From Novosphingobium fluoreni (GTDB lineage: Bacteria; Pseudomonadota; Alphaproteobacteria; Sphingomonadales; Sphingomonadaceae): a stretch of DNA of 64,000 nt. The notes under the pieces are model-generated. The model had not been told where the DNA came from and made no database searches. It worked only from the letters and a program-made list of their open reading frames with translations. Made by a program: the position numbers and the translations under genes. How positions within the stretch are numbered: position 1 is the stretch's first letter; each line of letters opens with the position of its first letter. This document shows, one piece after another, positions 16,008 to 26,587 of the stretch. The stretch spans positions 1 to 64,000 of the forward strand of contig NZ_JACIDY010000007.1 of assembly GCF_014196615.1 (NCBI RefSeq), read 5' to 3'.

Positions 16008-17213
16008 TTGCACCATCATCTTGACGCCTCGGCAGTAGCGCGCGCCCTCTCGCCCGACGAACCCGTTATCCTCAACCGACGGCATGCCGCGGCGCGGGCC
16101 GCTCGCTTCTTCGCCACGAAGTTTCCGGGCAAGTCCCTCTATGCGGTGAAGGCGAACCCGTCGCCTGAGCTGCTGCCGATCCTGTGGGACGGCGGTATCA
16201 CGCACTACGACGTGGCCTCGATTGCCGAAGTGCGACTGGTGCGCGGTGTGCTGCCTGAGGCAACGCTGTGCTTCATGCATCCGGTGAAGACCGCCAGCGC
16301 GATCCGTGAAGCGTATTTTGTTCACGGCGTGCGCACCTTCAGCCTCGACACCCGCGAAGAGCTTGCCAAGATCGTGGCCGCCACGGCCGACGAGCAAGGC
16401 AATCCGGCGGCCGACTTGCGCCTCTGCGTGCGCCTGCGCGTGTCTTCCGAGTATTCGGAATTGAGCCTGGCGTCAAAGTTCGGGATCGATCTCGTCGACG
16501 CCGGGCCGTTGCTGCAGGAGACCCGCCAGGTCGCTGACTGGCTCGGCCTGTGCTTCCACGTCGGCAGCCAGGCGATGACGCCCTTCGCCTATGTCCAGGC
16601 GCTGGAGCGCGTTCGCGCGGCCATTGCCGACGCCGGTGTCGTCATCGACATGATCGACGTTGGAGGTGGCTTCCCCTCGGTCTACCCGGGCATGGAGCCG
16701 CCGCCGCTGGAAGATTATTTCGCGATCATCCACCGCCACTTCGAAGCCCTGCCGATCGCTTACAACGCCGAACTCTGGTGCGAACCGGGCCGCGCGCTGA
16801 GCGCCGAATACAACTCGCTGATCGTCAAGGTTGAGAAGCGTCGCGGCAAAGAGCTTTACATCAACGATGGCGCTTACGGCGCACTCTACGATGCCGCGCA
16901 CGTGGGCTGGCGTTTCCCGGTCAAGGTGCTCAATGCCGACCGTGCCGACACCTTGGAAGACTTCGCGTTCTATGGCCCCACGTGCGACGATGCCGACTTC
17001 ATGGAAGGCCCGTTCCAATTGCCGGCAGATATCGCATCGGGCGACTACATCGAGATCGGCATGCTCGGGGCCTACGGTGCGGCGATGCGTACGGCGTTCA
17101 ATGGCTTTGGGCAGGGCGCCAGCGTGATCGTCGAGGATGAGCCGATGGCCAGCCTCTATACCGGCGAGCGCAAGGACCCCCGCGTTTCGGACAACGTCGT
17201 CTCGCTGCGCTGA
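16008..17213 (+). CDS. Type III PLP-dependent ornithine (or lysine/ornithine) decarboxylase
   Basis: A 401-residue decarboxylase of the eukaryotic-ODC/alanine-racemase fold, expected to make putrescine from ornithine. The PLP lysine is Lys48 (SLYAVKANPSPELL). Further motifs are CFHVGSQ, VIDVGGGFPSVYPGM as the phosphate-binding glycine loop (read as IDVGGGFPS), WCEPGRALSAE, and the active-site Cys block FYGPTCDDADFME. Length and motifs fit ornithine decarboxylase; lysine use cannot be excluded. The only in-frame start after the leader is TTG 16008, with GGGGG nine bases upstream. It lies 332 bp after nspC and ends at a strong terminator, so it is probably its own unit under leader control. Confidence 0.92.
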   Translation: MHHHLDASAVARALSPDEPVILNRRHAAARAARFFATKFPGKSLYAVKANPSPELLPILWDGGITHYDVASIAEVRLVRGVLPEATLCFMHPVKTASAIREAYFVHGVRTFSLDTREELAKIVAATADEQGNPAADLRLCVRLRVSSEYSELSLASKFGIDLVDAGPLLQETRQVADWLGLCFHVGSQAMTPFAYVQALERVRAAIADAGVVIDMIDVGGGFPSVYPGMEPPPLEDYFAIIHRHFEALPIAYNAELWCEPGRALSAEYNSLIVKVEKRRGKELYINDGAYGALYDAAHVGWRFPVKVLNADRADTLEDFAFYGPTCDDADFMEGPFQLPADIASGDYIEIGMLGAYGAAMRTAFNGFGQGASVIVEDEPMASLYTGERKDPRVSDNVVSLR

Positions 17214-17237
17214 CAGTACCCGCTTTTTGCAAGATCC

Positions 17238-17270
17238 AAGCCCCCGAAGCCTCGTGCTTTGGGGGCTTTT
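17238..17270 (+). terminator. Rho-independent terminator of the decarboxylase gene
   Basis: AAGCCCCC-g-AAGC (17238-17250) pairs with GCTT-t-GGGGGCTT (17256-17268) around the loop CTCGT, ending in TTTT. It lies 24 bases after the stop codon. Confidence 0.9.
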
Positions 17271-17425
17271 CGTATCCGCAGTACATCACGCTTTTGCAGG
17301 CTGGTTCAGCTTTCGTTCTTACACCTTCAATAAAGTCGAAATCGATCAGAGAGTCGGAGGCAACGCGCGTTGACGTCCGGTGTTCTGGTATCGACACGAA
17401 TCACGGTGTCGGGAGAGTGACAGCG

Positions 17426-18112
17426 ATGAAGCGTTTTACTGCTGCGGGACTGCTGGGAATAAGCATTACGGCGCTGTGCAGCCCCGCGCAGGCGGAAACG
17501 GCGCGAGATGTTTTGGTCAATGCCGCCTTTGGCACCACGAACAAGGCCACGGCGCTGGCGCGGATCAACCAGGCGATCGCGATCGCGGATTCCAGCCTGA
17601 AGCGTGACCCGCAGGACAGCAACACACGGCTACAGCGGGCCTTGGCCATCAGCTATCGCGGCAAGCTCAATCGCAGCCGCAGTGACGTTCTGGCTGCCAG
17701 GCGCGAATTCGAAGCCCTGGTCGCCGCCGATCCGCGCAACCCCGAAACGCATCTAGCCTTGGCGGGGTGGCATCTGGCATCGGTGATCGAGTTGGGGCCG
17801 TTCATGGCACGCACCGCGCTAGGGGCGCGCACCGCTGTCGGCACCAAGGAGATGGCGCAAGCCTTGGCACTGGGTCGTAATCGCGCTTCAGTTTCGGCGC
17901 TTGCCAGCCTGCAGCAGATTCAAGTCAATCCGGATGATGTGGCTGGAGCGAGCCGCCTTGCCGAAGCTGCGGTTGGGGCGCGGGCGGAGACATCTTTTGA
18001 CCGGGTGATGCAGCGTCAGGCCGGGACGCTCCTGGCATCGTTGCGGAAAGGCGATGGCAAGGCCTCTGCCAGTCTGGCCAAGCAGCTTATGCCGTTCGGC
18101 CGCATCGCCTGA
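17426..18112 (+). CDS. Periplasmic TPR-like hypothetical protein
   Basis: A 228-residue exported protein. The signal peptide is MKRFTAAGLLGISITALCSPAQA. The mature part is almost all alpha-helical, with tandem helix pairs suggestive of degenerate tetratricopeptide repeats (for example SNTRLQRALAISYRGKLNR, AARREFEALVAADPRNPETHLALAGW and AQALALGRNRASVSALASL). No catalytic motif is seen. ATG 17426 is chosen because GGGAGAG lies about 9 nt upstream and it opens the signal peptide; upstream in-frame codons run into the preceding intergenic region. It is monocistronic, between a terminator upstream and a shared bidirectional terminator downstream. Confidence 0.8.
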   Translation: MKRFTAAGLLGISITALCSPAQAETARDVLVNAAFGTTNKATALARINQAIAIADSSLKRDPQDSNTRLQRALAISYRGKLNRSRSDVLAARREFEALVAADPRNPETHLALAGWHLASVIELGPFMARTALGARTAVGTKEMAQALALGRNRASVSALASLQQIQVNPDDVAGASRLAEAAVGARAETSFDRVMQRQAGTLLASLRKGDGKASASLAKQLMPFGRIA

Positions 18113-18119
18113 ACGCAAA

Positions 18120-18146
18120 AGGGCTCCGGAGACGTTCCGGAGCCCT
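18120..18146. terminator. Bidirectional terminator between the TPR-like gene and gltA
   Basis: AGGGCTCCGGA (18120-18130) pairs perfectly with TCCGGAGCCCT (18136-18146) around GACGT. AAAA precedes it and CTGTTATT follows. It serves the convergent genes on both sides. Confidence 0.85.
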
Positions 18147-18171
18147 CTGTTATTCCGACCGGAATGGCGCC

Positions 18172-19455
18172 TCAGCGCTTGTCGATCGCCACATAGTCGC
18201 GCTGCGTCGGCCCGGTATAGAGCTGGCGCGGACGGCCGATCTTCTGGCCTGGATCGCTGATCATTTCGTTCCACTGCGCCACCCAGCCGACCGTGCGAGC
18301 CAGGGCGAACAGCACCGTGAACATGGTGGTCGGGAAGCCGATGGCCGAAAGGATAATGCCCGAATAGAAGTCCACGTTCGGGAAAAGCTTCTTCTCGACG
18401 AAGTAGGGATCGTTCAGTGCGATCTCTTCCAAGCGGAGAGCCGTTTCGAACAGCGGATCGTCCACCTTCAGCGCTTCGAACACTTCACGAACGGTAGACT
18501 GCATGACGGTCGCGCGCGGATCGTAGTTCTTGTACACGCGGTGGCCGAAGCCCATCAGACGGAACGGGTCGTTCTTGTCCTTAGCCCGCTCGATGTAGTG
18601 CGGGATCTTGTCCGGCGTGCCGATTTCCTTGAGCATGTTGAGCGCCGCTTCGTTAGCGCCGCCATGAGCCGGGCCCCATAGGCAGGCGATACCAGCCGCG
18701 ATGCACGCAAACGGATTCGCACCCGACGAACCGGCAAGACGCACAGTCGAAGTCGAGGCGTTCTGCTCGTGATCGGCGTGAAGGATGAAGATGCGATCCA
18801 TCGCCTTCTCCACCGCCGGGATCACTTCATACTCTTCCGCGGGGACGCCAAAGGTCATCCGCAGGAAATTGCCGGTGTAGCTCAGCTTGTTGTCGGGGTA
18901 GAGGAAGGGCTGCCCGACAGAGTACTTATACGCCATCGCAGCGATCGTGGGCATCTTGGCGATCAAGCGATGAGAGCTGATCTTGCGATGCTCGGGATCG
19001 GCGATGTCGGTGCTGTCGTGGTAGAATGCGGAAAGCGCGCCGACCACGCCGCACATGATCGCCATGGGATGCGCATCGCGGCGGAAACCACGGTAGAACG
19101 TTGCCAGCTGTTCGTGCAGCATGGTGTGGCGCGTGATAGTGGTGGAGAACGTCTCCAACTCATCGCCGCTTGGCAGTTCGCCGTTCAGCAGCAGGTAGCA
19201 CACTTCCATGAAGCTGGATTGCTCTGCCAGCTGGCCGATCGGATAACCGCGATGCAGCAGCACGCCTTCGTCGCCGTCGATATAGGTCAGCGCGGATTCG
19301 CACGCCGCCGTCGAGGTGAAGCCCGGATCGAAGGTGAACTGGCCGGTCTGACCATAGAGCTTTCGGATATCGATCACATCCGGGCCGACGCTGCCCTTCA
19401 AGATAGGATATTCGAACTCCTTACCGGCAGTGGTGAGTTTTGCCTGGTTAGCCAA
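18172..19455 (-). CDS. gltA: Citrate synthase (type II)
   Basis: A 427-residue citrate synthase that condenses acetyl-CoA with oxaloacetate at the entry of the TCA cycle. The catalytic His-His-Asp set is visible: [26 protein letters not shown] and [35 protein letters not shown] and the long N-terminus are typical of the hexameric gram-negative type, often NADH-inhibited. The TTG at 19455 is chosen: GGGAG sits about 9 nt upstream and the protein then begins like its relatives ([17 protein letters not shown]). A longer reading adds a basic, unlike segment. The start lies 13 bp after the gltX stop, so the pair is probably one operon. Confidence 0.96.
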   Translation of the reverse strand: MANQAKLTTAGKEFEYPILKGSVGPDVIDIRKLYGQTGQFTFDPGFTSTAACESALTYIDGDEGVLLHRGYPIGQLAEQSSFMEVCYLLLNGELPSGDELETFSTTITRHTMLHEQLATFYRGFRRDAHPMAIMCGVVGALSAFYHDSTDIADPEHRKISSHRLIAKMPTIAAMAYKYSVGQPFLYPDNKLSYTGNFLRMTFGVPAEEYEVIPAVEKAMDRIFILHADHEQNASTSTVRLAGSSGANPFACIAAGIACLWGPAHGGANEAALNMLKEIGTPDKIPHYIERAKDKNDPFRLMGFGHRVYKNYDPRATVMQSTVREVFEALKVDDPLFETALRLEEIALNDPYFVEKKLFPNVDFYSGIILSAIGFPTTMFTVLFALARTVGWVAQWNEMISDPGQKIGRPRQLYTGPTQRDYVAIDKR

Positions 19456-19468
19456 GTGTCTATACTCC

Positions 19469-20932
19469 CTAGACTTGCGACCCTGCCGGGGCGGTAGCTT
19501 GCGCGGCAATCCGCGCCAGACTCTCGTCCCGACCGAGCAGAACCAAAACGTCGAAAATTCCTGGGGATGTCGTCCGGCCGGTCAAGGCCGCGCGCAAGGG
19601 CTGCGCGAGCTTGCCAAGGCCGAGACCCAGTTCCTCGGCCATCGCCTTCAAGGCGGCTTCCAAGAGCTCGGCAGACCAATCCGCCTCATCCGATAGCCGC
19701 GTATGGATCGCGGCGAGACAATCGCGAGCCTCGTCCGTCAACAAGGCAGCCGCCTTCTCCGTCAGTTCCAGCGGGCGTTGCGAAAACAAAAACGCAGCAC
19801 TCTCAGCCAATTCGTTGACGTCCTTGGCGCGCACTTTGAGGACCGGCATCGCCTGCGTCAGAAGCGCACGATCTGCGCCCTCCAGCCGCGAAGCCACGAG
19901 TTCCGCTAGACGGGCATCGTTTGCCTCGCGCAGATAATGGCCGTTCAGGTTCTGCAACTTAGCTAGATCGAAGCGGGAGGGCGATTTCCCAACATCTGCC
20001 ATATCGAACCAAGCGACGGCCTGATCGCGTGATATGATCTCGTCATCGCCATGGCCCCATCCGAGGCGAAGCAAATAGTTAAACAGAGCTTCGGGCAAAA
20101 TGCCCAGATCGTCGCGATAGGAATCGACGCCAAGCGCACCATGACGCTTTGACAGTTTCGCGCCATCCGAACCGTGGATCAGCGGCACATGGCCGTAGGT
20201 CGGCCGTTCCCAGCCTTCGATCGATGACATCGCATCGATAATCGCAAGCTGGCGGAAGGCGTTGTTCAGATGATCGTCTCCGCGGATCACGTGCGTGACG
20301 CCCATATCCTGATCGTCAACCACGACGGCAAGCATGTACGTCGGCGTACCGTCCGACCGCAGGAGAACGAAGTCATCGATCTCTTCGTTCCGTACGGTGA
20401 CGGAGCCTTGTACGAGATCGTCGATCACCGTTTCCCCGTCGCGCGGAGCCTTGATCCTGATGACGTAAGGCGCATCGGTCGGCTGATCGGCCGCATCGGC
20501 ATCGCGCCACGGACTGTTCAGCCGGAACGGCCGACGCTCTTCCTGCGCCTTTGCCCTATGCGCGGCAAGTTCGTCCTGCGTCATGTAGCAGCGATAGGCC
20601 TGGCCTGCTGCGATCAGCTTATGCGCCACCTCCGCATGACGATCCGACCGGGCGAATTGGAACGTCGCCGGCTCATCGCCTTCGAGGCTCAACCAGCGAA
20701 GGCCATCGAAAATGGCGTCGATCGCAGGCTCAGTTGAGCGCGCCCGGTCGGTGTCTTCAATGCGTAGCAGGTAGGTGCCGTCATGATGGCGGGCATAGAG
20801 CCAGTTGAAAAGCGCAGTTCGCGCGCCCCCGATGTGCAGGTAGCCGGTGGGAGAGGGCGCGAAGCGCGTGACGACGGGCCGCGGGCTTTTCACCCCGTCC
20901 TGCGTCGGTGCCGCTACGCTGCCGCTTGCCAT
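19469..20932 (-). CDS. gltX: Glutamyl-tRNA synthetase
   Basis: A 487-residue class I aminoacyl-tRNA synthetase. The N-terminal catalytic core shows [19 protein letters not shown] (HIGH motif as HIGG) and [14 protein letters not shown] (KMSKS-type KLSKR). The C-terminal helical anticodon-binding domain follows. Alphaproteobacteria often carry two gltX copies, one of them misacylating tRNA-Gln for amidation by GatCAB; which role this copy plays cannot be told here. ATG 20932 is the natural start just before [11 protein letters not shown]. It is divergent from comEC with only 28 bp between the start codons, so each promoter must overlap the other gene. gltA follows downstream. Confidence 0.96.
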   Translation of the reverse strand: MASGSVAAPTQDGVKSPRPVVTRFAPSPTGYLHIGGARTALFNWLYARHHDGTYLLRIEDTDRARSTEPAIDAIFDGLRWLSLEGDEPATFQFARSDRHAEVAHKLIAAGQAYRCYMTQDELAAHRAKAQEERRPFRLNSPWRDADAADQPTDAPYVIRIKAPRDGETVIDDLVQGSVTVRNEEIDDFVLLRSDGTPTYMLAVVVDDQDMGVTHVIRGDDHLNNAFRQLAIIDAMSSIEGWERPTYGHVPLIHGSDGAKLSKRHGALGVDSYRDDLGILPEALFNYLLRLGWGHGDDEIISRDQAVAWFDMADVGKSPSRFDLAKLQNLNGHYLREANDARLAELVASRLEGADRALLTQAMPVLKVRAKDVNELAESAAFLFSQRPLELTEKAAALLTDEARDCLAAIHTRLSDEADWSAELLEAALKAMAEELGLGLGKLAQPLRAALTGRTTSPGIFDVLVLLGRDESLARIAAQATAPAGSQV

Positions 20933-20960
20933 CGTCCGATCCTTCCTGTCCAAGGCCCAC

Positions 20961-23147
20961 ATGGCGACGAGAGCCACGCGTTTCAAAATCCTGTCCCAGC
21001 GCGCCCTAAAAGGCGCTGCAGTGCAACATTGGCCATGGAACAGCGCGCGGCGCTTGTCGAGGGGCTTGGTATGGCTCGAGCGTTTTCTTGCCTCCGCCGG
21101 TTTCGATCGGATGCCGTGGGTGGTCGTGGCCTTTGGAGCGGGCATCGCCGCGTGGTTCGCTCTTCCCGGCCCATCACAATGGCTCGCGCTTATTGCCGGA
21201 GGCCTGGGCACTGCGTCGTTGGCGGGCGCGATCATGGCGGCAGACGGGCGCTATCCGTTGCTGAGAATGGCGGTGATCGTTTTGCCCCTGGCCCTGAGCG
21301 CGGGGTGCCTCTCCGTATGGACCCGGTCCGAACTGGTCGGCGCCCGGCCAATCACGCGGCCGTTTGTCGCGGAGTTGACCGGGAAAGTCCTGTCGGTGGA
21401 GCCGCAACCCGCAAATGCGCGCAGTCGCGTAATTATCGCCACCCGAGATCCAAGTACCGCAGCTGCGATACGTGTGCGGTTGAACGTCCCCCAGGACAAG
21501 GCCCCGCCCGGAGCCCTGCGCGCGGGGGATTGGATAGAGGTGCGGGCACGTCTTGTTCCACCAGCACCCCCACTGCTGCCCGGCGCGTACAACTTTGCCC
21601 GGGCGGCTTGGTTCGGCGGCCTTTCCGCGACAGGTTCGGCGCTCGATGCACCACGAAGGGTTAAGCGCGGCGATACCGGATCTTGGCTCAACGACACTCA
21701 GCGGCGGTTGAACGCCCACGTCCGCGAGCGCCTCGCCCCAGAACATGCCGGGATCGCCGCGGCACTGGTGACAGGAGACATGGGCGGAATCGCCCAAAGC
21801 GATACCGAGGCGATGCGTGATTCCGGCCTGGCGCATCTGCTTTCGATCAGCGGCCTTCACGTCAGCGCGGTGGTGGGGGCGGTGTACCTGCTGGCGCTGC
21901 GACTGTTTGCGCTGTGGCCCTGGCTCGCCTTGCGTACCCGGCTGCCGGTACTGGCGGCGGCATCCGGAGCGTTGGCGGGCGTGGCCTACACGCTGCTGAG
22001 CGGGGCACAGGTCCCTACGGTTCGGTCTTGCATCGGATCGCTTCTTGTTCTTGCCGCCTTGGCGTTGGGGCGTGAGGCACTCTCGCTGCGAATGCTGGCG
22101 ATCGCTGCATTTCTGGTTCTGCTCCTGTGGCCCGAAGCCCTGATCGGGCCCAGCTTCCAGATGAGTTTTGCGGCCGTTCTGGCAATCGTCGCCTTGTCGG
22201 GCGCCGGGCCGATCCGTGCGTTCTTGAGCGTGCGGGAGGAGCCATGGTATGTCCGGCTACTGCGTCATGGTGCGATGGTGCTGTTGACCGGCGTTGTCAT
22301 CGAGATGGCGCTGATGCCGATCGGTTTGTTCCATTTTCACCGTGCCGGTTTCTACGGCGCACTCGCCAATGTCGCCGCTATCCCTTTGACAACGTTTGTA
22401 ATCATGCCCGCTGTGCTGGGAGCACTCCTGCTCGATATCGGCGGACTGGGAGCGCCTGCCTGGTGGATCGCTGGCCAGGCGATCGCGCTGCTGACCACGA
22501 TCGCCCATTGGGTGGCGAGCCGCCCCGGTGCGGTAACGGTGATGCCGGCCTTCGGCAGTGGATCGTTTTTGCTCTTCATGGCAGGCGGGCTGTGGCTGGG
22601 GCTATGGCGTTCCCGGCTGCGTTGGCTGGGCCTTATCCCCGCCGCCTTTGGGGCAATCCTGCTGCTGTTGGTTCGGCCCGCCGATGTTCTCGTCTCCAGC
22701 GATGGACGCCATGTTGGTATCACCTCTGATGCTGGTGACGCGCTCTATCTGCTGCGGGAGACGAAGAGCAGTTTCGCGCGCGACAACCTGACGGAGATTG
22801 CAGGCATGGCCGGAGATCCCGTTTTACTTCGCGATTGGCCCGCCGCGCGTTGTAATCCGGACGTTTGCATCATTCCGGTCAATCGTGGCCAGCGCAGTTG
22901 GACATTGATGTTGACCAAGGGCGGGGGCGTCTTGGCGGAACGAGCCGTTATCGCCGCGTGCGAGCGGGTCGATATTGTCATATCCGATCGCTGGTTGCCG
23001 CGTGGATGTCAGCCAAAATGGCTAAAAGCCGATCGCCGGACGCTCGCCTCGACCGGCGGGCTGGCCATTGACCTCTCCCGCCTGCAGATTGCGACCGTCG
23101 CCGAGGGAGAAGGGCGGCATGGCTGGTGGGTGGCGCAGCATCCGTGA
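20961..23147 (+). CDS. comEC: ComEC/Rec2 family DNA-uptake channel protein
   Basis: A 728-residue polytopic membrane protein of the ComEC family, the inner-membrane channel for DNA during natural transformation. An N-terminal soluble DUF4131/OB-like region (about residues 55-240, between two early membrane segments) is followed by the competence domain with the signature [20 protein letters not shown] near residue 300 and about eight further membrane helices to residue 570. The C-terminal metallo-beta-lactamase-like part has lost the usual HxHxDH zinc motif, as is common outside Firmicutes. ATG 20961 gives the normal family start. No other competence gene lies nearby. Confidence 0.9.
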   Translation: MATRATRFKILSQRALKGAAVQHWPWNSARRLSRGLVWLERFLASAGFDRMPWVVVAFGAGIAAWFALPGPSQWLALIAGGLGTASLAGAIMAADGRYPLLRMAVIVLPLALSAGCLSVWTRSELVGARPITRPFVAELTGKVLSVEPQPANARSRVIIATRDPSTAAAIRVRLNVPQDKAPPGALRAGDWIEVRARLVPPAPPLLPGAYNFARAAWFGGLSATGSALDAPRRVKRGDTGSWLNDTQRRLNAHVRERLAPEHAGIAAALVTGDMGGIAQSDTEAMRDSGLAHLLSISGLHVSAVVGAVYLLALRLFALWPWLALRTRLPVLAAASGALAGVAYTLLSGAQVPTVRSCIGSLLVLAALALGREALSLRMLAIAAFLVLLLWPEALIGPSFQMSFAAVLAIVALSGAGPIRAFLSVREEPWYVRLLRHGAMVLLTGVVIEMALMPIGLFHFHRAGFYGALANVAAIPLTTFVIMPAVLGALLLDIGGLGAPAWWIAGQAIALLTTIAHWVASRPGAVTVMPAFGSGSFLLFMAGGLWLGLWRSRLRWLGLIPAAFGAILLLLVRPADVLVSSDGRHVGITSDAGDALYLLRETKSSFARDNLTEIAGMAGDPVLLRDWPAARCNPDVCIIPVNRGQRSWTLMLTKGGGVLAERAVIAACERVDIVISDRWLPRGCQPKWLKADRRTLASTGGLAIDLSRLQIATVAEGEGRHGWWVAQHP

Positions 23148-23171
23148 GCCGGCATCTGCCGCCCCCCCAGA

Positions 23172-23858
23172 TCAGTTATAGCGTCGCAACAGGCCGGCCA
23201 ACTTACCCTGCACCTCCACCTCCGCCGAACCGTAGATCTGCGGCTCGTAAGCCGCATTCGCAGGGTCGAGCCGCACCATGCCGTTTTCCCGACGCAGGTA
23301 TTTGAGGGTTGCTTCTTCTCCACGGACCAACGCCACCACGATTTCGCCGTCGCGCGCCGTGTTCGTCTTCTTCACCAAGGCGAAATCGCCGTCCAGGATG
23401 CCGGCTTCGATCATCGAATCACCCGATACCTCAAGCGCGTAATGCTCACCGGTGCCCAAAAGCGCCGCCGGTACCGGCAGGGTCGATTGCCCCTCCAACG
23501 CTTCGATCGGAACGCCTGCGGCGATCCGCCCATGCAGAGGAATTTCGATCACATCGTTAGCAGGCGCCGTCAGCGGTGTGCGCGGCCGCGGAGCATCGTT
23601 GCTATTGGCAGGCGCCTTGCGAACGGCGGGCTTGGTCGTGATGTTCTCCGGTTGCTTGAGCACTTCCAGAGCACGGGCCCGATTGGGCAAACGGCGGATG
23701 AAGCCGCGTTCTTCCAGCGCCGATATCAAGCGGTGGACGCCGGACTTGGATTTGAGATCCAAGGCCTCCTTCATCTCCTCAAAACTGGGAGATATCCCGG
23801 TATCCTCTAGACGGACCTGAATGAACCGGAGCAATTCGTGCTGCTTACGCGTCAACAT
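23172..23858 (-). CDS. lexA: SOS repressor LexA
   Basis: A 228-residue LexA. The N-terminal winged helix ([14 protein letters not shown] and [35 protein letters not shown]) binds SOS boxes. A long Pro/Ala/Asn linker (about residues 70-105) is typical of alphaproteobacterial LexA. The C-terminal S24 protease domain has the self-cleavage site Ala114-Gly115 ([11 protein letters not shown]), catalytic Ser148 ([10 protein letters not shown]) and Lys186 (EEATLKYL). ATG 23858 matches the usual start. An SOS box lies 31 bp upstream, indicating autoregulation. It is 69 bp downstream of moeA. Confidence 0.97.
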   Translation of the reverse strand: MLTRKQHELLRFIQVRLEDTGISPSFEEMKEALDLKSKSGVHRLISALEERGFIRRLPNRARALEVLKQPENITTKPAVRKAPANSNDAPRPRTPLTAPANDVIEIPLHGRIAAGVPIEALEGQSTLPVPAALLGTGEHYALEVSGDSMIEAGILDGDFALVKKTNTARDGEIVVALVRGEEATLKYLRRENGMVRLDPANAAYEPQIYGSAEVEVQGKLAGLLRRYN

Positions 23859-23888
23859 GTCCGCCGCCTCCTTAGGCGATAAGATAGT

Positions 23889-23903
23889 GAACAATAGGCG
23901 AAC
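23889..23903 (-). promoter_or_regulatory. SOS box (LexA operator) of lexA
   Basis: On the coding strand the site reads GTTCGCCTATTGTTC, a direct repeat GTTC-N7-GTTC, exactly the alphaproteobacterial LexA consensus. It lies 31 bp upstream of the lexA ATG. Confidence 0.93.
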
Positions 23904-23927
23904 AATTATGAAACAAACTTAGCCCCG

Positions 23928-25151
23928 TCAAGCAATTCCGCCATTTTCGAGCCAGAAAGCCTCCACCATCTCTCCACGCGCCAGTTCGGACGCCTGCGCG
24001 GGGCGGTCAATCAGCACGTTGCTAGCGGCCAGGGAGGCGAGGGCGCTGCTGTCCTGAACCGCTTGTGGGATCACCGAAATCCCGTCCCAATGCGCCCTGA
24101 CGAACGTCCGCCGCGCACCGTTGCGCGGCAGAGGCGCGCCCAGCGGCATCAACAACGGACGCACCACAGGTCTCGCCGCACCAAGCAATCCGCGCAGCAG
24201 CGGCAGCATGAAATGGTACGCGGTGACATGGCTGGACACCGGATTTCCGGGAAGACCCAACACGATCTGGGGCCGGCCACTGTCCTGTTGGCGGGTGGCG
24301 ACCAGGATCGGCTTGCCCGGCTTGATCGCCACTCGCCAGAAATCGATCTTCGCACCCCATGCTTCCAGCGCTGGCTTGATCAGATCATGATCGCCCACCG
24401 AAGCGCCGCCACTGGTGACGATCAAGTCGGCGTCCTCGGCTTTGGCAAACGCGGTAGCCAGCGCGTCCAAAGTATCAGGCACCGGGCCCACTCGCGTTAC
24501 CTTGCAGGGCAGCATTCGGGCCATGCCCGCCAGCATGATGCCGTTGCTTGCAGGTATCTGATGTGGCGCGCAATTTTCAGGATCGTCGGCAAGTTCATCA
24601 CCGGTATCGAGGACGAAAACCGACGGCGGGCGATGTACCGCGAGATATTTGTGCCCGGCGCTGATCGCCAGCGCCAGCTGCGCCGGTCCGATCCTATGTC
24701 CGCGGGCCAGAACCTCCTGCCCATCCTTGAAATCCAGGCCCCGCGGTCGAACGTGCTTGTGAGGCGGGACCGGGGCTTCGCCTGAAAGTGTGAGAACATC
24801 GCCGGTTCGCGCGATATCCTCTTGAAGAATCACGGCATCTGCCCCGCGTGGCAGCACCGCGCCAGTCGATATGCGTGCCGCTTGGCCCGCTGTGACTCCG
24901 CCGGAGAAGGGCCGCCCGGCCGCGCTCTCGCCGATGACTTGCCACGGCCCCGCCATATCCTGCGACGTCACGGCATAGCCATCCATGGCCGAAAGATTGG
25001 CGCTGGGCTGCGTGCGCCGCGCGATCACGGGCCGGGCGAGGAAGTGGCGCAGCGCACCTTCCATGTCGACGTGCTCGACCGGCATCGGGCTGACCAAGGC
25101 GAGCAGGCGCGCCTGCGCTTCTTCCAGAGAGGCGGGTGGTGTGCGGTTCAC
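23928..25151 (-). CDS. moeA: Molybdopterin molybdotransferase MoeA
   Basis: A 407-residue MoeA that inserts molybdate into adenylylated molybdopterin. Conserved blocks are [12 protein letters not shown] near residues 50-61, [61 protein letters not shown], and [18 protein letters not shown], followed by a C-terminal beta domain. The GTG at 25151 overlaps the moaC stop as GTGA, the same 4-nt arrangement used along this operon. Longer readings would duplicate moaC coding sequence. It is the last clear member of the trp-moa unit before lexA. Confidence 0.95.
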   Translation of the reverse strand: MNRTPPASLEEAQARLLALVSPMPVEHVDMEGALRHFLARPVIARRTQPSANLSAMDGYAVTSQDMAGPWQVIGESAAGRPFSGGVTAGQAARISTGAVLPRGADAVILQEDIARTGDVLTLSGEAPVPPHKHVRPRGLDFKDGQEVLARGHRIGPAQLALAISAGHKYLAVHRPPSVFVLDTGDELADDPENCAPHQIPASNGIMLAGMARMLPCKVTRVGPVPDTLDALATAFAKAEDADLIVTSGGASVGDHDLIKPALEAWGAKIDFWRVAIKPGKPILVATRQQDSGRPQIVLGLPGNPVSSHVTAYHFMLPLLRGLLGAARPVVRPLLMPLGAPLPRNGARRTFVRAHWDGISVIPQAVQDSSALASLAASNVLIDRPAQASELARGEMVEAFWLENGGIA

Positions 25152-25627
25152 GCGCGATCCGCCAGCCAATGCCCGGACTTGCCGCCGCGCTTCTCGATCA
25201 GGCGCACGTCCTCGATCACCATGGCCTTGTCCAGTGCCTTCGCCATGTCATAGATGGTGACGAGGGCTATGGTGACGGCGGTGATCGCCTCCATCTCGAT
25301 GCCGGTCTTACCAGTCAGGGTCGCCGTCGCGGTGGCGCGGATGGCGTCGGCCTCGAAAGCGAAATCCAGGTTCACCGCATCGATCGCCAAGGGATGACAC
25401 ATCGGGATCAAATCCCCGGTGCGCTTGGCCGCCATGATCCCTGCGATCCGCGCCGTGCCCAGAACATCGCCTTTCGGCGCATCTCCCTGCTTGATCGCCG
25501 CGAGCGCTTCGGCATCCATGCGGATACGACCCGACGCGCGTGCCAGGCGCTGCGTCTCTGCCTTGGCGCCCACATCGACCATGCGCGCGGTACCATCGCC
25601 GTCGATGTGGGTGAGAGACGTGCTCAT
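25148..25627 (-). CDS. moaC: Cyclic pyranopterin monophosphate synthase MoaC
   Basis: A 159-residue MoaC, which converts the MoaA product into cyclic pyranopterin monophosphate in molybdenum cofactor synthesis. Conserved parts are [17 protein letters not shown] at the start, [14 protein letters not shown] with the active-site His, [14 protein letters not shown], and the catalytic Lys-containing [15 protein letters not shown]. Family length is exact. It follows trpC by 143 bp and overlaps moeA by 4 nt. Confidence 0.97.
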   Translation of the reverse strand: MSTSLTHIDGDGTARMVDVGAKAETQRLARASGRIRMDAEALAAIKQGDAPKGDVLGTARIAGIMAAKRTGDLIPMCHPLAIDAVNLDFAFEADAIRATATATLTGKTGIEMEAITAVTIALVTIYDMAKALDKAMVIEDVRLIEKRGGKSGHWLADRA

Positions 25628-25770
25628 TGCTGGTTGCCGCAGTTGCCGGTGTCCAGAGCGAGCATTCCGGGGGGGCGCTCCGGATCAAAAAGTCGAGCAA
25701 CGCGAAAGCGATGGATCATTTGCATCACAAACTCATGCCAGAAGCTTTGGCTGTAGGACAGAGGCCGCCG

Positions 25771-26562
25771 TCACCTGCCCGACAGGAGTGTCCGCGTCGC
25801 GGCCGCAACATCGTTCTGGCGCATCAGGCTCTCACCGACAAGGAATGTTCGCACGCCGGAGTTCGACAGCCTTTGCAGATCCTCGTGTGTGTTGATGCCG
25901 CTTTCGCTGACCAGCAATGTGCCGGCCGGAGCCAAGGATGCCAGCCTCTCGGTGACGGACAAATTCGTCACGAACCGTTTCAGGTCACGGTTGTTCACAC
26001 CGATCAACCGTGATTGCAAACGAATGGCACGTGCCATTTCATCTTCGTTGTGAACTTCGACCAGCACGTCCATGCCGCGTTCGATGGCCGCCGCTTCGAT
26101 CTCGGCCATCTGGCCGTCATCCAGCGCAGCCACGATGATCAGTATGGCATCCGCACCGATCGAGCGCGCCTCCGCCACTTGCCACGGGTCGACCATGAAA
26201 TCCTTGCGCAGCACCGGCAGTTCACAAGCCGCGCGAGCGTCCATCAGATAATCTTCGTGGCCTTGGAAGTATGGCGCATCGGTGAGTACGGAAAGACAAG
26301 CCGCGCCGCCGTGCTGATACGCGAGCGCATGTTCCGCGGGACGGAAATCATTGCGGATCAATCCCTTGGAGGGCGAAGCTTTCTTGATCTCTGCAATTAG
26401 GGCGAAGCCCGAGGCGGCCTTCTTTTCCAGTGCCGCGCGAAAGCCGCGCGGGGCGGACTGCTCGCTCGCGCGGGCATCTAGATCGGCGATCGTGGCAAAG
26501 CCTTTGCGCAATGCCACTTCTTCGCGCTTGGTGTCGCAGATCTCAGTCAGTTTGTCAGTCAT
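25771..26562 (-). CDS. trpC: Indole-3-glycerol phosphate synthase
   Basis: A 263-residue TIM-barrel enzyme of tryptophan synthesis that closes the indole ring. Catalytic motifs are [15 protein letters not shown] (Glu and Lys), [35 protein letters not shown] and VSESGI. ATG 26562 ([16 protein letters not shown]) is the usual family start; a longer frame reads into trpD. The gene starts 25 bp after the trpD stop. A 143-bp gap separates it from moaC, in which I see no clear terminator. Confidence 0.96.
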   Translation of the reverse strand: MTDKLTEICDTKREEVALRKGFATIADLDARASEQSAPRGFRAALEKKAASGFALIAEIKKASPSKGLIRNDFRPAEHALAYQHGGAACLSVLTDAPYFQGHEDYLMDARAACELPVLRKDFMVDPWQVAEARSIGADAILIIVAALDDGQMAEIEAAAIERGMDVLVEVHNEDEMARAIRLQSRLIGVNNRDLKRFVTNLSVTERLASLAPAGTLLVSESGINTHEDLQRLSNSGVRTFLVGESLMRQNDVAAATRTLLSGR

Positions 26563-26587
26563 GCGGGTCTCGCTGTGCGGAGGCGGC

